Assembly (NCBI RefSeq): GCF_000002515.2
Contig: NC_006039.1
Location: 310,001 to 374,000, forward strand
DNA from: Kluyveromyces lactis
Lineage: Eukaryota > Ascomycota > Saccharomycetes > Saccharomycetales > Saccharomycetaceae
DNA: 64,000 nt
Direction of reading: 5' to 3'
The notes beneath the pieces were generated by a model that searched no databases, was not told the DNA's origin, and saw only the letters and a list, made by a program, of their open reading frames with translations. Below are positions 27,551 to 36,317 of this stretch, piece by piece. The position numbers and the translations under genes were made by a program. Position 1 is the first letter of the stretch. Each line of letters opens with the position of its first letter.

Positions 27551-29335
27551 TTACTTACTATATGCTTCTAGTAGCTGTGAAAGATGAGTTTTCGTTTGTG
27601 AGAGGATGAGTGGTTCCTTTTCAGAATCTGTTCTGAGGAACGATTGTTGAAGGGCGTTGTAGATATACATATAATTTGTGGTTAGGAAATTATCAGCGTT
27701 TTTAGTCTTTTTGCTGCATTTTGTCATTATTGTTTCGAAATCATCACGAATTCTATTTATCGAGTGGAACAACGGTTCTGCCCTTTCATCTAAAAGTTCC
27801 TTGTGGGTTAACGATAGTTTCAATAAACTGAGAAGAAATTTGGAAAACTGTACCGTGAGTTCGTGAGGCGTTACTAACGGGTCTGAAGCGGTTCCAGCAC
27901 CTCTAACACGGGCAACGTTGGTTGTTATTGAAACAGATCTTAATTGTTCACACTGGAAATCCACAAGTTTCTGAAATTTTGGCCATAGAAGAATCAACTG
28001 ACCATCAAGATAATCATCAATGCACGGGATTTGACGATGTTGCGCTTCGAATTGTAGTCTATGTGCAACTCTAATGCTGATTAAGACACCAAATATATCG
28101 AATGATGTATCAATTAATTGATGCGTGAAGTCCATAGCATTATCAAAAGTTGGCTGGAAGATATCCAGAAGAATGGTTCGTATTAGATCACCTTTATCAG
28201 TTGGTAATCTGAAGAATTCATTCAAAAACATAAATTCTGCAGTGCAATTATCTAATAATGCCAAGTTTAAATTTTTAAATCCAACTTCGATGTAATTGGC
28301 AATTGGATTATTCTCTGCAATTTGCGATACCATAACTGTCCTATCTTCTTGCGTGATAAGATCCAACCGTTTTGATATTTGGAAATAGTCGTTAATGCTG
28401 TCATCAGTGACATTAAAGTGGGAAGCAGTTTGTGCGCCAAAGAGCGTTCTTCCACTGGCATAAAGATAATTAGAATAAGATCCTGAAACCGATGTATTTG
28501 AAAGACCTTGTCCTAATGCGTATTGAGAATCTATCTGGACGTACTGTAAAATTGTCAAAGATCTAATATATCTTGCAAAATATGTCTTATAATACCATTT
28601 CATCGTATTAATATATGCTTCTCGTAATTCTGTAGCTATGTCCGACTTGGTATTGTAGATCATTTGATAGATTTCTCTGACCTGAAGTAGTTCCTCTTGA
28701 ATTCTTTGCGCTGGCACAGGATGTCCGTCCCTCAGTCTCTTAATTCTTATCACAATATATTTTTTAGCTCTTTCTGCAGAAACTGCCTTTAGTATTTGTA
28801 AGATTTCATTCAACTGTTCGAAATCATTTGGTCTCTCTGATTTATTTTCTTCTTGATACTTCAGGAATATCTCTTGTTTATCGTTCAAATAATCAATACA
28901 ATCAATCCATTTTTGATCAATCTTGCCTCTTAACACTTGATATATTATTTCAGGAGAGATTATCAAATCATTAACGATGGGACTTATGTCTTTCAACTTC
29001 GAAGAGTTACTCTTCAGTAACGATGAAAACTCAGAAAATTTACCCTTAACGAAATCGAGATCTTTAGTCAAATCGTTCAACTTGTTGTTAAATTCGGCAA
29101 AGTAATTTTTCAAACTCGGTATAAGTGTCTCAGTAGAGGTACGTATTGATTGGTTCTTTTCCATGAGATCATCAAATTCCTTGAGGAATTCAGTATGTAA
29201 TTGATATTCTTTTTTTAGGGTCGAGTCAACGTAGGCTCGGTAAGTATCAATGTTATCATCTTTACCTGATGGAGAATCCTCTGGCAGTTGAAGTTCAGTT
29301 GCATCTAATTCTAACAGATCGCTTAAAACATCCAT
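27551..29335 (-). CDS. VPS52: GARP complex subunit Vps52
   Basis: This 594-residue subunit (S. cerevisiae Vps52, 641 aa) belongs to the Golgi-associated retrograde protein tether that receives endosome-derived vesicles at the late Golgi. It has an N-terminal coiled coil (about residues 25-110: LKEFDDLMEKNQSIRTS onward). The conserved Vps52/Sac2 core follows, including RGKIDQKWIDCIDYLND, TNMKWYYKTYFARYIRSL-like text near residue 250 and ISIRVAHRLQFEAQHR. The frame is open for 52 more codons upstream but has no ATG there. The ATG at 29335 gives MDVLSDLLELDATELQL, matching the yeast start MDVLKQVLGVD. It is read in the same direction as HMI1 and RFC4. Confidence 0.94.
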   Translation of the reverse strand: MDVLSDLLELDATELQLPEDSPSGKDDNIDTYRAYVDSTLKKEYQLHTEFLKEFDDLMEKNQSIRTSTETLIPSLKNYFAEFNNKLNDLTKDLDFVKGKFSEFSSLLKSNSSKLKDISPIVNDLIISPEIIYQVLRGKIDQKWIDCIDYLNDKQEIFLKYQEENKSERPNDFEQLNEILQILKAVSAERAKKYIVIRIKRLRDGHPVPAQRIQEELLQVREIYQMIYNTKSDIATELREAYINTMKWYYKTYFARYIRSLTILQYVQIDSQYALGQGLSNTSVSGSYSNYLYASGRTLFGAQTASHFNVTDDSINDYFQISKRLDLITQEDRTVMVSQIAENNPIANYIEVGFKNLNLALLDNCTAEFMFLNEFFRLPTDKGDLIRTILLDIFQPTFDNAMDFTHQLIDTSFDIFGVLISIRVAHRLQFEAQHRQIPCIDDYLDGQLILLWPKFQKLVDFQCEQLRSVSITTNVARVRGAGTASDPLVTPHELTVQFSKFLLSLLKLSLTHKELLDERAEPLFHSINRIRDDFETIMTKCSKKTKNADNFLTTNYMYIYNALQQSFLRTDSEKEPLILSQTKTHLSQLLEAYSK

Positions 29336-29644
29336 TATAATTTCAATATATGGTTTTCTGTCACGAACAGAGTGTAATACAATTTGAAGTATCTTTCTTT
29401 TCCAACTGTATTCTTTGCGGTGTAGTCGATGTTCTTTTTGATATATTTCAGGCTTTTCGTATTTTTTCTGAAAGTTGTAATACACACACACATCAGGAAA
29501 ACGAAATGCTGACGGTGAGCGAACGGGGGAGTAGTTTAATTATATGCTTTCTATAGGTCCCCAAGCTTGAAAACTTTGGGTCATTTAAATATTTACAATC
29601 ATTATGATTACTTTTTGGATGTTAATTATGTGGTAATAGTCTAT
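29336..29644. other. VPS52 promoter / RFC4 3' region
   Basis: No gene or strong motif is seen. Part of the stretch is open in the VPS52 frame but lacks an ATG. Confidence 0.5.
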
Positions 29645-30607
29645 TTACGATTTAAGCTTTTGAATTTTAGCTAACATACCTGATAGTTGAAGATGAGTCC
29701 CGACACCTTCAAGAATTCTCATATGTGTAAAGCCGATTTCCTTGATCATCTCCAATCTAACCGTTTCCTTAACTTCATCGAGATTTTTCATTACTCTGAA
29801 ACAAGTTATCACTATATCTACCGCAGAGTAGCCTTTAACCCAAAGTTCTTTTAAATATTGCAGCGATTCATCGAGAGATCCAGATAATAGCATTCTCTTG
29901 ACTATTAGTGGATGCGGGGAATCAACAATTTGGAAAACGTTCTCCCCATTTACTAAACCGAAACCAGCAACTGTACTTTGTAAATTGTTTATTGCCTGTC
30001 TCATGTCACCTTCGGCAGTGAAGATAATAGCTTCGAGACCATCATTCGTGTATTGAACATCTTCCAGCTTTATAATTTCCAATAATCTTTTGAGAACCTG
30101 TTCATCAGTTAGTTTCGAGTAACGTAGTATTGCACAACGAGATTGTAAAGGTTCAATTATCTTATTAGATTGGTTACATGCAAAAGCAAATCTCGTCGTA
30201 TTAGAGTATAACTCCATTGTTCTTCTCAAAGCCTGCTGAGCACCACTGGTCATTGAATCTGCCTCATCCAAAATGATAATCTTATGCTTACCTGCTGGTA
30301 GCGTGCACTTCTTTTGGGCAAAATGCTTTATCTGATTTCTGACGACTTCGATACCTCTGTCATCAGACGCATTCAACTCCAATACAGCCTGTGAATACGC
30401 ATCACCTAATAGCTCATGTGCCAAACAGTGTATCGAAGTTGTTTTACCAATACCTGGTAGGCCACTGATAATCATGTGAGGCATATTACCATCAGCAGCG
30501 ATGGTTTGTAGCCGTTGCACCGTATCCTCATTCCCTACAATATCTTTCAATAAATGCGGTCTGTATTTTTCAACCCATGGTAATTCCAACTTGGTAGCGT
30601 AGGACAT
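29645..30607 (-). CDS. RFC4: Replication factor C subunit Rfc4
   Basis: This 320-residue AAA+ clamp-loader subunit (S. cerevisiae Rfc4, 323 aa) acts in the PCNA loader and in the Rad24-, Ctf18- and Elg1-RFC variants. RFC box [20 protein letters not shown] opens the protein. Walker A is GLPGIGKT (49-56), Walker B/DEAD box IILDEADSM (111-119), sensor 1 [13 protein letters not shown], and the SRC arginine-finger motif [10 protein letters not shown] collar domain completes it. The yeast Walker A reads GMPGIGKT, a near-identical variant specific to Rfc4. The start is the first ATG. It shares a divergent promoter with TRM10 that carries a CGCGAAA motif. Confidence 0.96.
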   Translation of the reverse strand: MSYATKLELPWVEKYRPHLLKDIVGNEDTVQRLQTIAADGNMPHMIISGLPGIGKTTSIHCLAHELLGDAYSQAVLELNASDDRGIEVVRNQIKHFAQKKCTLPAGKHKIIILDEADSMTSGAQQALRRTMELYSNTTRFAFACNQSNKIIEPLQSRCAILRYSKLTDEQVLKRLLEIIKLEDVQYTNDGLEAIIFTAEGDMRQAINNLQSTVAGFGLVNGENVFQIVDSPHPLIVKRMLLSGSLDESLQYLKELWVKGYSAVDIVITCFRVMKNLDEVKETVRLEMIKEIGFTHMRILEGVGTHLQLSGMLAKIQKLKS

Positions 30608-30927
30608 CTTTCAAAATCAATCTTCTAAGAACTGATCTGAACCCCCTGTTATAGTTATTAATCGGTCAATTGATAGTGACCCAGAGTTATGTATTTTCTT
30701 TTCAACCTCGACAGAACCATTATTTTCATTTGGCTCTGTGAATTAAATGCTCTCTACATTTCAAAGTTTCAAAGATTTAGATATAAATACATGTTGATAA
30801 ACCAAAAAAAAAACAAGAAGAGAAGAAGTACAATCAGGCGCTTGGACATACTTACTAGTATCAATTTTGGCACGTTAATATGGTGTCACGCTCTCGGGAT
30901 TGATATAATTCGAATCGTTGTGTTAAT

Positions 30928-30934
30928 CGCGAAA
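30928..30934 (+). promoter_or_regulatory. SBF/MBF-type motif CGCGAAA near RFC4
   Basis: It matches the CRCGAAA core bound by Swi4/Swi6 and overlaps the MBF-like CGCG core. It lies about 320 bp upstream of RFC4, a G1/S-expressed type of gene. It is a single copy, so evidence is modest. Confidence 0.35.
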
Positions 30935-30990
30935 CAGGAAGCGATTATCCAGTGACATAAAACCCACGTGACTTTCAAACTTTATCAACA

Positions 30991-31063
30991 TGAAAAATGC
31001 AGAAGAAGAAACGAATGTTTAGAGAAAGCTTTCAAAGATTCCAACGATATGGAAGCTCATCGC
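30991..31063 (+). promoter_or_regulatory. RRPE-like + PAC pair before TRM10
   Basis: TGAAAAAT (30991-30998, the first eight bases of the RRPE) is followed by the perfect PAC AGCTCATCGC (31054-31063), 40 bp before the TRM10 ATG. The same close placement is seen at RRP43, so PAC boxes just ahead of the ATG may be a habit of this genome. It fits co-regulation of a tRNA-modifying enzyme with ribosome synthesis. Confidence 0.55.
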
Positions 31064-31103
31064 AGATGGTCCTTCGAGAATAAAGAATTGAAGACAAGCT
31101 CAA

Positions 31104-32000
31104 ATGTCTGATACCAGTGAAAATTCAAATGCTGAGATTCCAGCTGATACCTCAGATGTCAAAGATAAACCTAAGCCGATAGTTAGGGCACCACAATTTC
31201 CACCTCCTCCGGAAGGCATATCAAAATCACAATGGAAGAAGATCTGCAGGAAGAAGCGTTTTGAAGAGACGAGGGCAGAATATGCACAAATCCGCAAAGA
31301 GAAGAGAAATCGTGCCAAATTGGCACGTAGGGAAAAGCTCAAGGAATATACTGATAGAGGCGAAGAAATCCCTGAAGAATTAAAGCGTCCACCAAAAGTT
31401 AATTTGAATCAAAGTGATTCCGGCATATCTATTATTCTTGACTGTTCCTTCGATGATTTAATGAACGATCGCGAAATTGTAAGTTTATCTACACAAGTCA
31501 CTAGAGCTTATTCTAGCAACAAAAGAGAGAATAATTACGCCAAGATTAAAGTGACATCTTTCGATAAGAGATTAAAACAACGATTCGATAACGATTTGAG
31601 CAACTCTAACTACACCAAGTGGAAAAATTTCGAATTTACTGCAGATCCAACCTTGCCCACTGAGAATGCCGTCTATCTGACTGCTGATACAGAAGAAAAA
31701 CTGGATACTTTAGAACCAGGGACCACTTATATCGTAGGTGGTATAGTAGATAAAAACAGACATAAGAACCTATGCTACAACAAGGCAAAGGAACTTAACA
31801 TCCCAACCAAGAGGCTTCCTATCGGAGAATTTATCAATCTTGCTGGAAGGAAAGTGTTGACTACCAGCCATATGGTCCAACTAATGTTGAGATACTTCGA
31901 CAACAAGGACTGGAAGGAAGCATTCGAAAGCGTGCTTCCACCTAGGAAACTCGAAGTCGACTCTACAAAAGAAGACTCTGAAACTGCTTCTGCTGAATAG
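31104..32000 (+). CDS. TRM10: tRNA (guanine-9-N1)-methyltransferase Trm10
   Basis: This 298-residue SPOUT-family enzyme (S. cerevisiae Trm10, 293 aa) makes m1G at position 9 of tRNAs, using SAM. The N-terminal basic tail is rich in Lys/Arg ([20 protein letters not shown]...) and would bind tRNA. The SPOUT core covers about residues 95-275: [19 protein letters not shown], then [20 protein letters not shown] with the conserved GGIVDRN-type Asp, and [26 protein letters not shown], the deep-knot SAM pocket. The start is the first ATG. It sits head-to-head with RFC4 and tandem with YPQ1, as YOL094C-YOL093W-YOL092W in S. cerevisiae. Confidence 0.96.
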   Translation: MSDTSENSNAEIPADTSDVKDKPKPIVRAPQFPPPPEGISKSQWKKICRKKRFEETRAEYAQIRKEKRNRAKLARREKLKEYTDRGEEIPEELKRPPKVNLNQSDSGISIILDCSFDDLMNDREIVSLSTQVTRAYSSNKRENNYAKIKVTSFDKRLKQRFDNDLSNSNYTKWKNFEFTADPTLPTENAVYLTADTEEKLDTLEPGTTYIVGGIVDKNRHKNLCYNKAKELNIPTKRLPIGEFINLAGRKVLTTSHMVQLMLRYFDNKDWKEAFESVLPPRKLEVDSTKEDSETASAE

Positions 32001-32253
32001 AGCCAGCCCTTTATTATATAATTGTACGTTAATTACACCTTGCATATGGGCATCTGACAAGTAGACTACATAGCTATAAAACCAGTCTTCGGTTTTTAAC
32101 CACACTCATACCCTACCAATGACTGCAAACGGCAACAAACATATCCATTTGCAGATCTAGAATTCCCCAAGGGCTTCATTTTTTCTTTGAGGACAGTACA
32201 AAACATCACGCACGACGCATGACTAACTTCTATTTGACTGGACTATCTTTCCT

Positions 32254-32262
32254 TCCAATGGA
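32254..32262. promoter_or_regulatory. Lys14-type site TCCAATGGA in the YPQ1 promoter
   Basis: It matches TCCRNYGGA, 375 bp before the ATG and upstream of the TATA box. It is the same 9-mer as in the ACO2 promoter. YPQ-family proteins move lysine/arginine across the vacuolar membrane, so lysine control makes sense. Confidence 0.45.
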
Positions 32263-32423
32263 ATTTTCATTTTTTTTTCCGGACGTACCCTCATCTCAAT
32301 AGAAAAGAAAGGTTTTCAAGCAAAGAATGGTCTTCTGTTCTCAGGAAACTTTGCGAGTTGCGTCATGCACTGAGTAACGAATTCATTTTACAAGCGAGTA
32401 TTGAGAGTTCAAGTTACTGCTGA

Positions 32424-32431
32424 TATATAAA
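32424..32431 (+). promoter_or_regulatory. TATA box of YPQ1
   Basis: TATATAAA lies 205 bp before the chosen ATG at 32637. This spacing supports that start. Confidence 0.5.
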
Positions 32432-32636
32432 CTCTCTTTACTGGTAACATCTTTAGAGAAAAAAATAGTAAAATATATTGTTTCTCATTTCATTTGATTA
32501 GTTTTAGTATATGATCAAAGGAAGTAGAAGAGAAGAAATTTACTAAAAGTTCTAGTTGAAACGAGTTCTGGTTGTCATCATCTGTACCTGTTGATTGAAA
32601 CTACCATTGACATCCAAAAAAATCCTAACAAACAGA

Positions 32637-33557
32637 ATGCAACTAGTTCCCATAGTATTGAACTCCCAGACTGTTTCTGGGATTACAGGTTCCATTTCTA
32701 TTGCATGTTGGATCATCGTTTTCGTTCCACAGATTTATGAAAACTTCTATAGGAAGTCGGCAGAAGGTCTTTCGCTTATGTTTGTGGTGCTATGGCTTGC
32801 TGGTGATATTTTCAACTTACTTGGCGCTATGCTTCAGCATTTACTACCCACTATGATCATTTTGGCAGCATATTATACTGCTGCTGATATAATTCTTTTG
32901 ATTCAGTGCTTGTTTTACGGTCAAGATGGACCTGTTGACCCTGTACATCTATCACCAGCTAATCCAATCAACGAAAACGTCTTACAAGATGTTTTTCATG
33001 AACGTCAGCCTTTGCTTACCGGACACCAACACAACGAACGTCGTGTTTATGTGGAGACTTCATCGACAACATCTGAAGCCACTGCTCCAAATGCAGATAA
33101 ACCTGAAGACGGGAAATTGAGGGAGCAATTGCTCAATATCATTATTGTTTCATCCGTTATCTTGGCTGGCTTCTTTTCATGGTACATTTCCTATATCAAG
33201 AATCCTCATCAAAGCAACCCTGAATTGGACCTTCACATGAATTGGCTGGCTCAATCATTCGGATATCTTTCTGCCGTGCTATACCTAGGTTCAAGAATCC
33301 CTCAAATTCTGCTCAACTATCAGAGAAAATCATGTGAAGGGGTGTCTTTCTTATTCTTCCTTTTTGCATGCTTGGGTAACACTACTTTTATCATTTCTGT
33401 TTTGAGTATATCATTCGCCCCACGTTATTTATTAGTCAACGCTTCTTGGTTAATTGGAAGTTCGGGTACTTTAATCATGGATTTCATTATTTTCGCGCAA
33501 TTCTTCGTCTACAATAAGGATACTCAACCATCAGCAGATGATCTATTGACAGTATGA
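32637..33557 (+). CDS. YPQ1: Vacuolar basic amino-acid transporter Ypq1 (PQ-loop)
   Basis: This 306-residue, seven-helix PQ-loop protein (S. cerevisiae Ypq1, 308 aa) exchanges lysine/arginine at the vacuolar membrane. The two PQ-loop motifs are present: FVPQIYENFYRKS (Pro31-Gln32) and SRIPQILLNYQRKSCEG in the second half, each followed by the conserved serine-rich turn. A hydrophilic loop (about residues 100-170) separates the two three-helix bundles. The frame is open 14 codons upstream from a TTG only. The ATG at 32637 gives MQLVPIVLN, matching yeast MQLVPLELN. The promoter carries a TATA box and a Lys14-type site. Confidence 0.95.
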   Translation: MQLVPIVLNSQTVSGITGSISIACWIIVFVPQIYENFYRKSAEGLSLMFVVLWLAGDIFNLLGAMLQHLLPTMIILAAYYTAADIILLIQCLFYGQDGPVDPVHLSPANPINENVLQDVFHERQPLLTGHQHNERRVYVETSSTTSEATAPNADKPEDGKLREQLLNIIIVSSVILAGFFSWYISYIKNPHQSNPELDLHMNWLAQSFGYLSAVLYLGSRIPQILLNYQRKSCEGVSFLFFLFACLGNTTFIISVLSISFAPRYLLVNASWLIGSSGTLIMDFIIFAQFFVYNKDTQPSADDLLTV

Positions 33558-34100
33558 TCTTTTTTTTCAACATTAGAAAATGCATTCCGCTTGGTAGATG
33601 AAAGGAATGTTTACACACTGGTAATACAAATTACTGTGCTACACTCACAGCACATATATATATAGAAAAGATCAAAGGCACCTAATTGTGGAATGGTCTT
33701 TTCAAAGATGCATTTTAATCTAATCTTATTAATTCCTCATTTCTTCAAATTACGATGAAAGAATATATTATTCAGTTTCCATTCAGCAACAAATATATTA
33801 AACTTGTCTATAATGAGCTGCCACCCTGAACAGGGAGGTTCCCTAAACGTAACGTTAAAATTTGCTGCGCTATAATTGAAATTCCAATTTCTCACCTTAT
33901 AACTTATTGTGTCAGATGACAGCGTCAGTTTACAAAAAACAATTTATTAGATATCTCGATGGAGGAAAAAACTAACGGATTGGATATATAATGAAACAAT
34001 CTGACGTGTGTTCTGGTTGCCACCAAAGACTCTTGTTGCTAATTTGGTCTTTGTCTACGGTTCTGCTTTTGAACCAGTAGTCCTCAGGCATTCATTCATC
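33558..34100. other. YPQ1-SPO21 intergenic region with a short upstream ORF
   Basis: It holds TATATATATA near 33655 (YPQ1 3' end). A 29-codon ATG-initiated ORF spans 33991-34080 and ends 20 bp before the SPO21 ATG, in another frame. I found no clear middle-sporulation element (CRCAAAW) here. Confidence 0.5.
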
Positions 34101-35969
34101 ATGATGGAAGGTTCACACACTGTCCGTATGAATAGACCACCTGAACTATCTGAATACTCCATAAAGGAAGATAATTCTACTTCGTCTTCCGATAATGATT
34201 ATGAGAACCAGACAGCTGATAAGCCCGTTTCTCATGGTATTCACGGGTTCAGCAACATTTTGGGGTTTAGCAGATCTAAAAGTTCGTCTTCAATGAATGA
34301 ACATAGAGGTTGGAATATATTTCGAAGAGAACGAACTCCAACTCCTGCAAATAAACTGGCTTTAGATGATAAAGAAGATCGAGCTTATGATCCAAAGGAA
34401 GTGAGCTGGTGGAGCAAATCCATCCATAGATCTAGACCAAACACTGAACCTACCAATAATGTCAATCTTTTTGACGAAGCTATTTCGCCGGAGGAAAAAC
34501 TTCTTCTTTCAGCTAATGATAGGTTAGAAGCGATGTTACAAGATTCCTTTGAAAATGTTGTTGATAATAGTGCCAGCCCCACCAAAAAAGATGATCCTAT
34601 TGAAACGAGTGACTCGGATACTACTGACATGGATTCTTTGCGTGAAGCTTCAAGAATCATAAAATCAAAAGTTCAAACGATTGACAATGATAGCCCAGAA
34701 ACGCCTCCAAATGAACCAGCCATGAAAGTACATTTCAAACCTTCAAATCATGAAATTTCTATTTATGATTATGTGTATGAATCTCCAAATGCAAAAAACT
34801 CCAAGAACATAGATTTAATGATGGTGGATACAAATTCTGTGACGTTTGGTAAGTTTCAACGAATTGCTTCATGTTTGAAAACGGGCTGTGATCCTTTGAG
34901 ATCAGATCAATCAATTGTAGCTCTATGCGATTATATTTTAACCCTTTCAAAAGAATGCAATGCAAAGCTTTGTACTCTCGAAAGCACTAAGGAACAGGAA
35001 GATGAAGATATAAAGTTCAAACTTGCGCAAACCGAAGATCTAAAAGCTCGATTAGAAGATATCACAAATAAATACGTTAAAAATACTAAAGAAATCGATA
35101 ATGTGAAGGCAGAGAATAACAATCTTAAACTGAAATTGAAGGAAGTTATCGAATTCAACAATATTTGCAAACAGTTCTTTGTTGAATATAAGGGCCAAAT
35201 TGCGTTGTTGAGTGAACAAATCAATAACGAGGTTACTAAAAACGAAACTTTAAAAGAGAAACAGGAAAGAATTTCCAAGAACTATGAATCTGAAAAATCA
35301 CGGAATATGGAACTTTCAGAAAGTTTGGCTGTCTCTCAAGGTGTTTTACAGGATATGGAGAAAAAATATTTAGAAAACATCAATAAGACGACTGGTCCCG
35401 AGATTGTACAGGACTTATCATGCTCACATGCTGAGAATTTGGACCTCAAAACTAAAATTGAAAAAATTACCAAAGGAAATAGCAGGTTAGTGAAAGATTG
35501 CCAAAGGGAGCGTAAGAAGGTATTGGATTTGCGTAAGCAGAAGGGACTAACAAGTAAATACGTTGATGGGATTCTAGCTTTTCAAAATTACTGCATTCAG
35601 TTTTTAACTCAATACATCATGTCTTTCAAATCCGCTATTGATTTAGCTGATCTCCTGCATGTCGAACAGCAATTATTCCAAGTTTCAAGTTTTAACCCTC
35701 TCTCTTACAGAAACCTTGAATATCATTCCGAAAGGGACCTTTTGGCGCATTTGCAATCTTTCGAATCGGATTCGAACGAGTTGTTCCAAAATCTCAGCAA
35801 TAACATCCTTGTACAAACATTCAAGAAGTATACGATAGAACAAAACGCCAACAAATTCCTCACTTCTCAGCTTCAAGTATTGCGAAAAGAATCTGCAGAT
35901 AAAGATCGGTATATCGAAGCAATCTTACAAGAAACAAATAGTTTGAAACTGAAATTAAGGGAAAAATGA
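34101..35969 (+). CDS. SPO21: Meiotic spindle-pole-body outer-plaque protein Spo21/Mpc70
   Basis: This 622-residue coiled-coil protein (S. cerevisiae Spo21, 609 aa) should replace the mitotic outer plaque in meiosis II and seed the prospore membrane. The N-terminal 280 residues are disordered, Ser/Asp-rich. A long coiled coil follows at about residues 285-500. The best family marker is RERKKVLDLRKQKGL near residue 470, which aligns with yeast NERKKVLDLRNERNL, followed by a helical C-terminal domain. The frame is open 31 codons further upstream without an ATG. The ATG at 34101 (a second follows at 34104) is taken as start. Identity rests on this motif plus position after YPQ1 (YOL092W-YOL091W). 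Confidence 0.85.
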   Translation: MMEGSHTVRMNRPPELSEYSIKEDNSTSSSDNDYENQTADKPVSHGIHGFSNILGFSRSKSSSSMNEHRGWNIFRRERTPTPANKLALDDKEDRAYDPKEVSWWSKSIHRSRPNTEPTNNVNLFDEAISPEEKLLLSANDRLEAMLQDSFENVVDNSASPTKKDDPIETSDSDTTDMDSLREASRIIKSKVQTIDNDSPETPPNEPAMKVHFKPSNHEISIYDYVYESPNAKNSKNIDLMMVDTNSVTFGKFQRIASCLKTGCDPLRSDQSIVALCDYILTLSKECNAKLCTLESTKEQEDEDIKFKLAQTEDLKARLEDITNKYVKNTKEIDNVKAENNNLKLKLKEVIEFNNICKQFFVEYKGQIALLSEQINNEVTKNETLKEKQERISKNYESEKSRNMELSESLAVSQGVLQDMEKKYLENINKTTGPEIVQDLSCSHAENLDLKTKIEKITKGNSRLVKDCQRERKKVLDLRKQKGLTSKYVDGILAFQNYCIQFLTQYIMSFKSAIDLADLLHVEQQLFQVSSFNPLSYRNLEYHSERDLLAHLQSFESDSNELFQNLSNNILVQTFKKYTIEQNANKFLTSQLQVLRKESADKDRYIEAILQETNSLKLKLREK

Positions 35970-36317
35970 GCTTGGTATCTGGTTTAAAATTTATATAATA
36001 GATAGAGAATGGTTAATATTGTTGGAAATCTCATGATATTCATCAAATGCATTTACTTACTTAATGTTTAATATACCGGAAAACTCTCCATGGTTTTGTT
36101 CCAATGAATATCTTTCTTGAAGTCCTCTGTTGAAAGCTTTGAATAGAAAAACAAATCAGAAATAAGCATGGGCACATGTGTGCATCAACAAGCGCAACAT
36201 AAATAACATAACATGGCATAACAAATCAAATGATATAAAATTCTTTTCAAATGCTCAGACAACTCATATAAGATAGCATTCGACTAATATAGCTGAATTG
36301 ATCGGTTGCAGCAACTC
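35970..36317. other. SPO21-CRT10 intergenic region, synteny junction
   Basis: AT-rich, no gene. To the left is the YOL09x block; to the right CRT10 (YOL063C-like) and MPS1 (YDL028C). It marks one border of a rearranged segment. Confidence 0.55.

Larger units (their letters stand above)
30608..31103. other. Divergent promoter region RFC4 / TRM10
   Basis: From left to right this holds CGCGAAA (30928-30934), CACGTGAC (30965-30972), TGAAAAAT (30991-30998) and a PAC box (31054-31063). An 88-codon ATG-initiated frame on the plus strand (30689-30955) is AT-rich and random-looking; I do not call it a gene. Confidence 0.6.
32001..32636. other. TRM10-YPQ1 intergenic region
   Basis: No gene is seen. 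It contains a Lys14-type TCCAATGGA (32254-32262) and a TATATAAA (32424-32431) about 205 bp before the YPQ1 ATG. Confidence 0.6.

Noticed and set aside
29336-29491. 52-codon N-terminal extension of Vps52
   Set aside because: It has no ATG, and the downstream Met matches the S. cerevisiae start. The open stretch is compatible with chance.
30689-30955. 88-codon ATG-initiated ORF in the RFC4/TRM10 promoter
   Set aside because: It is AT-rich with random-looking hydrophobic composition, and the region is needed as a divergent promoter.
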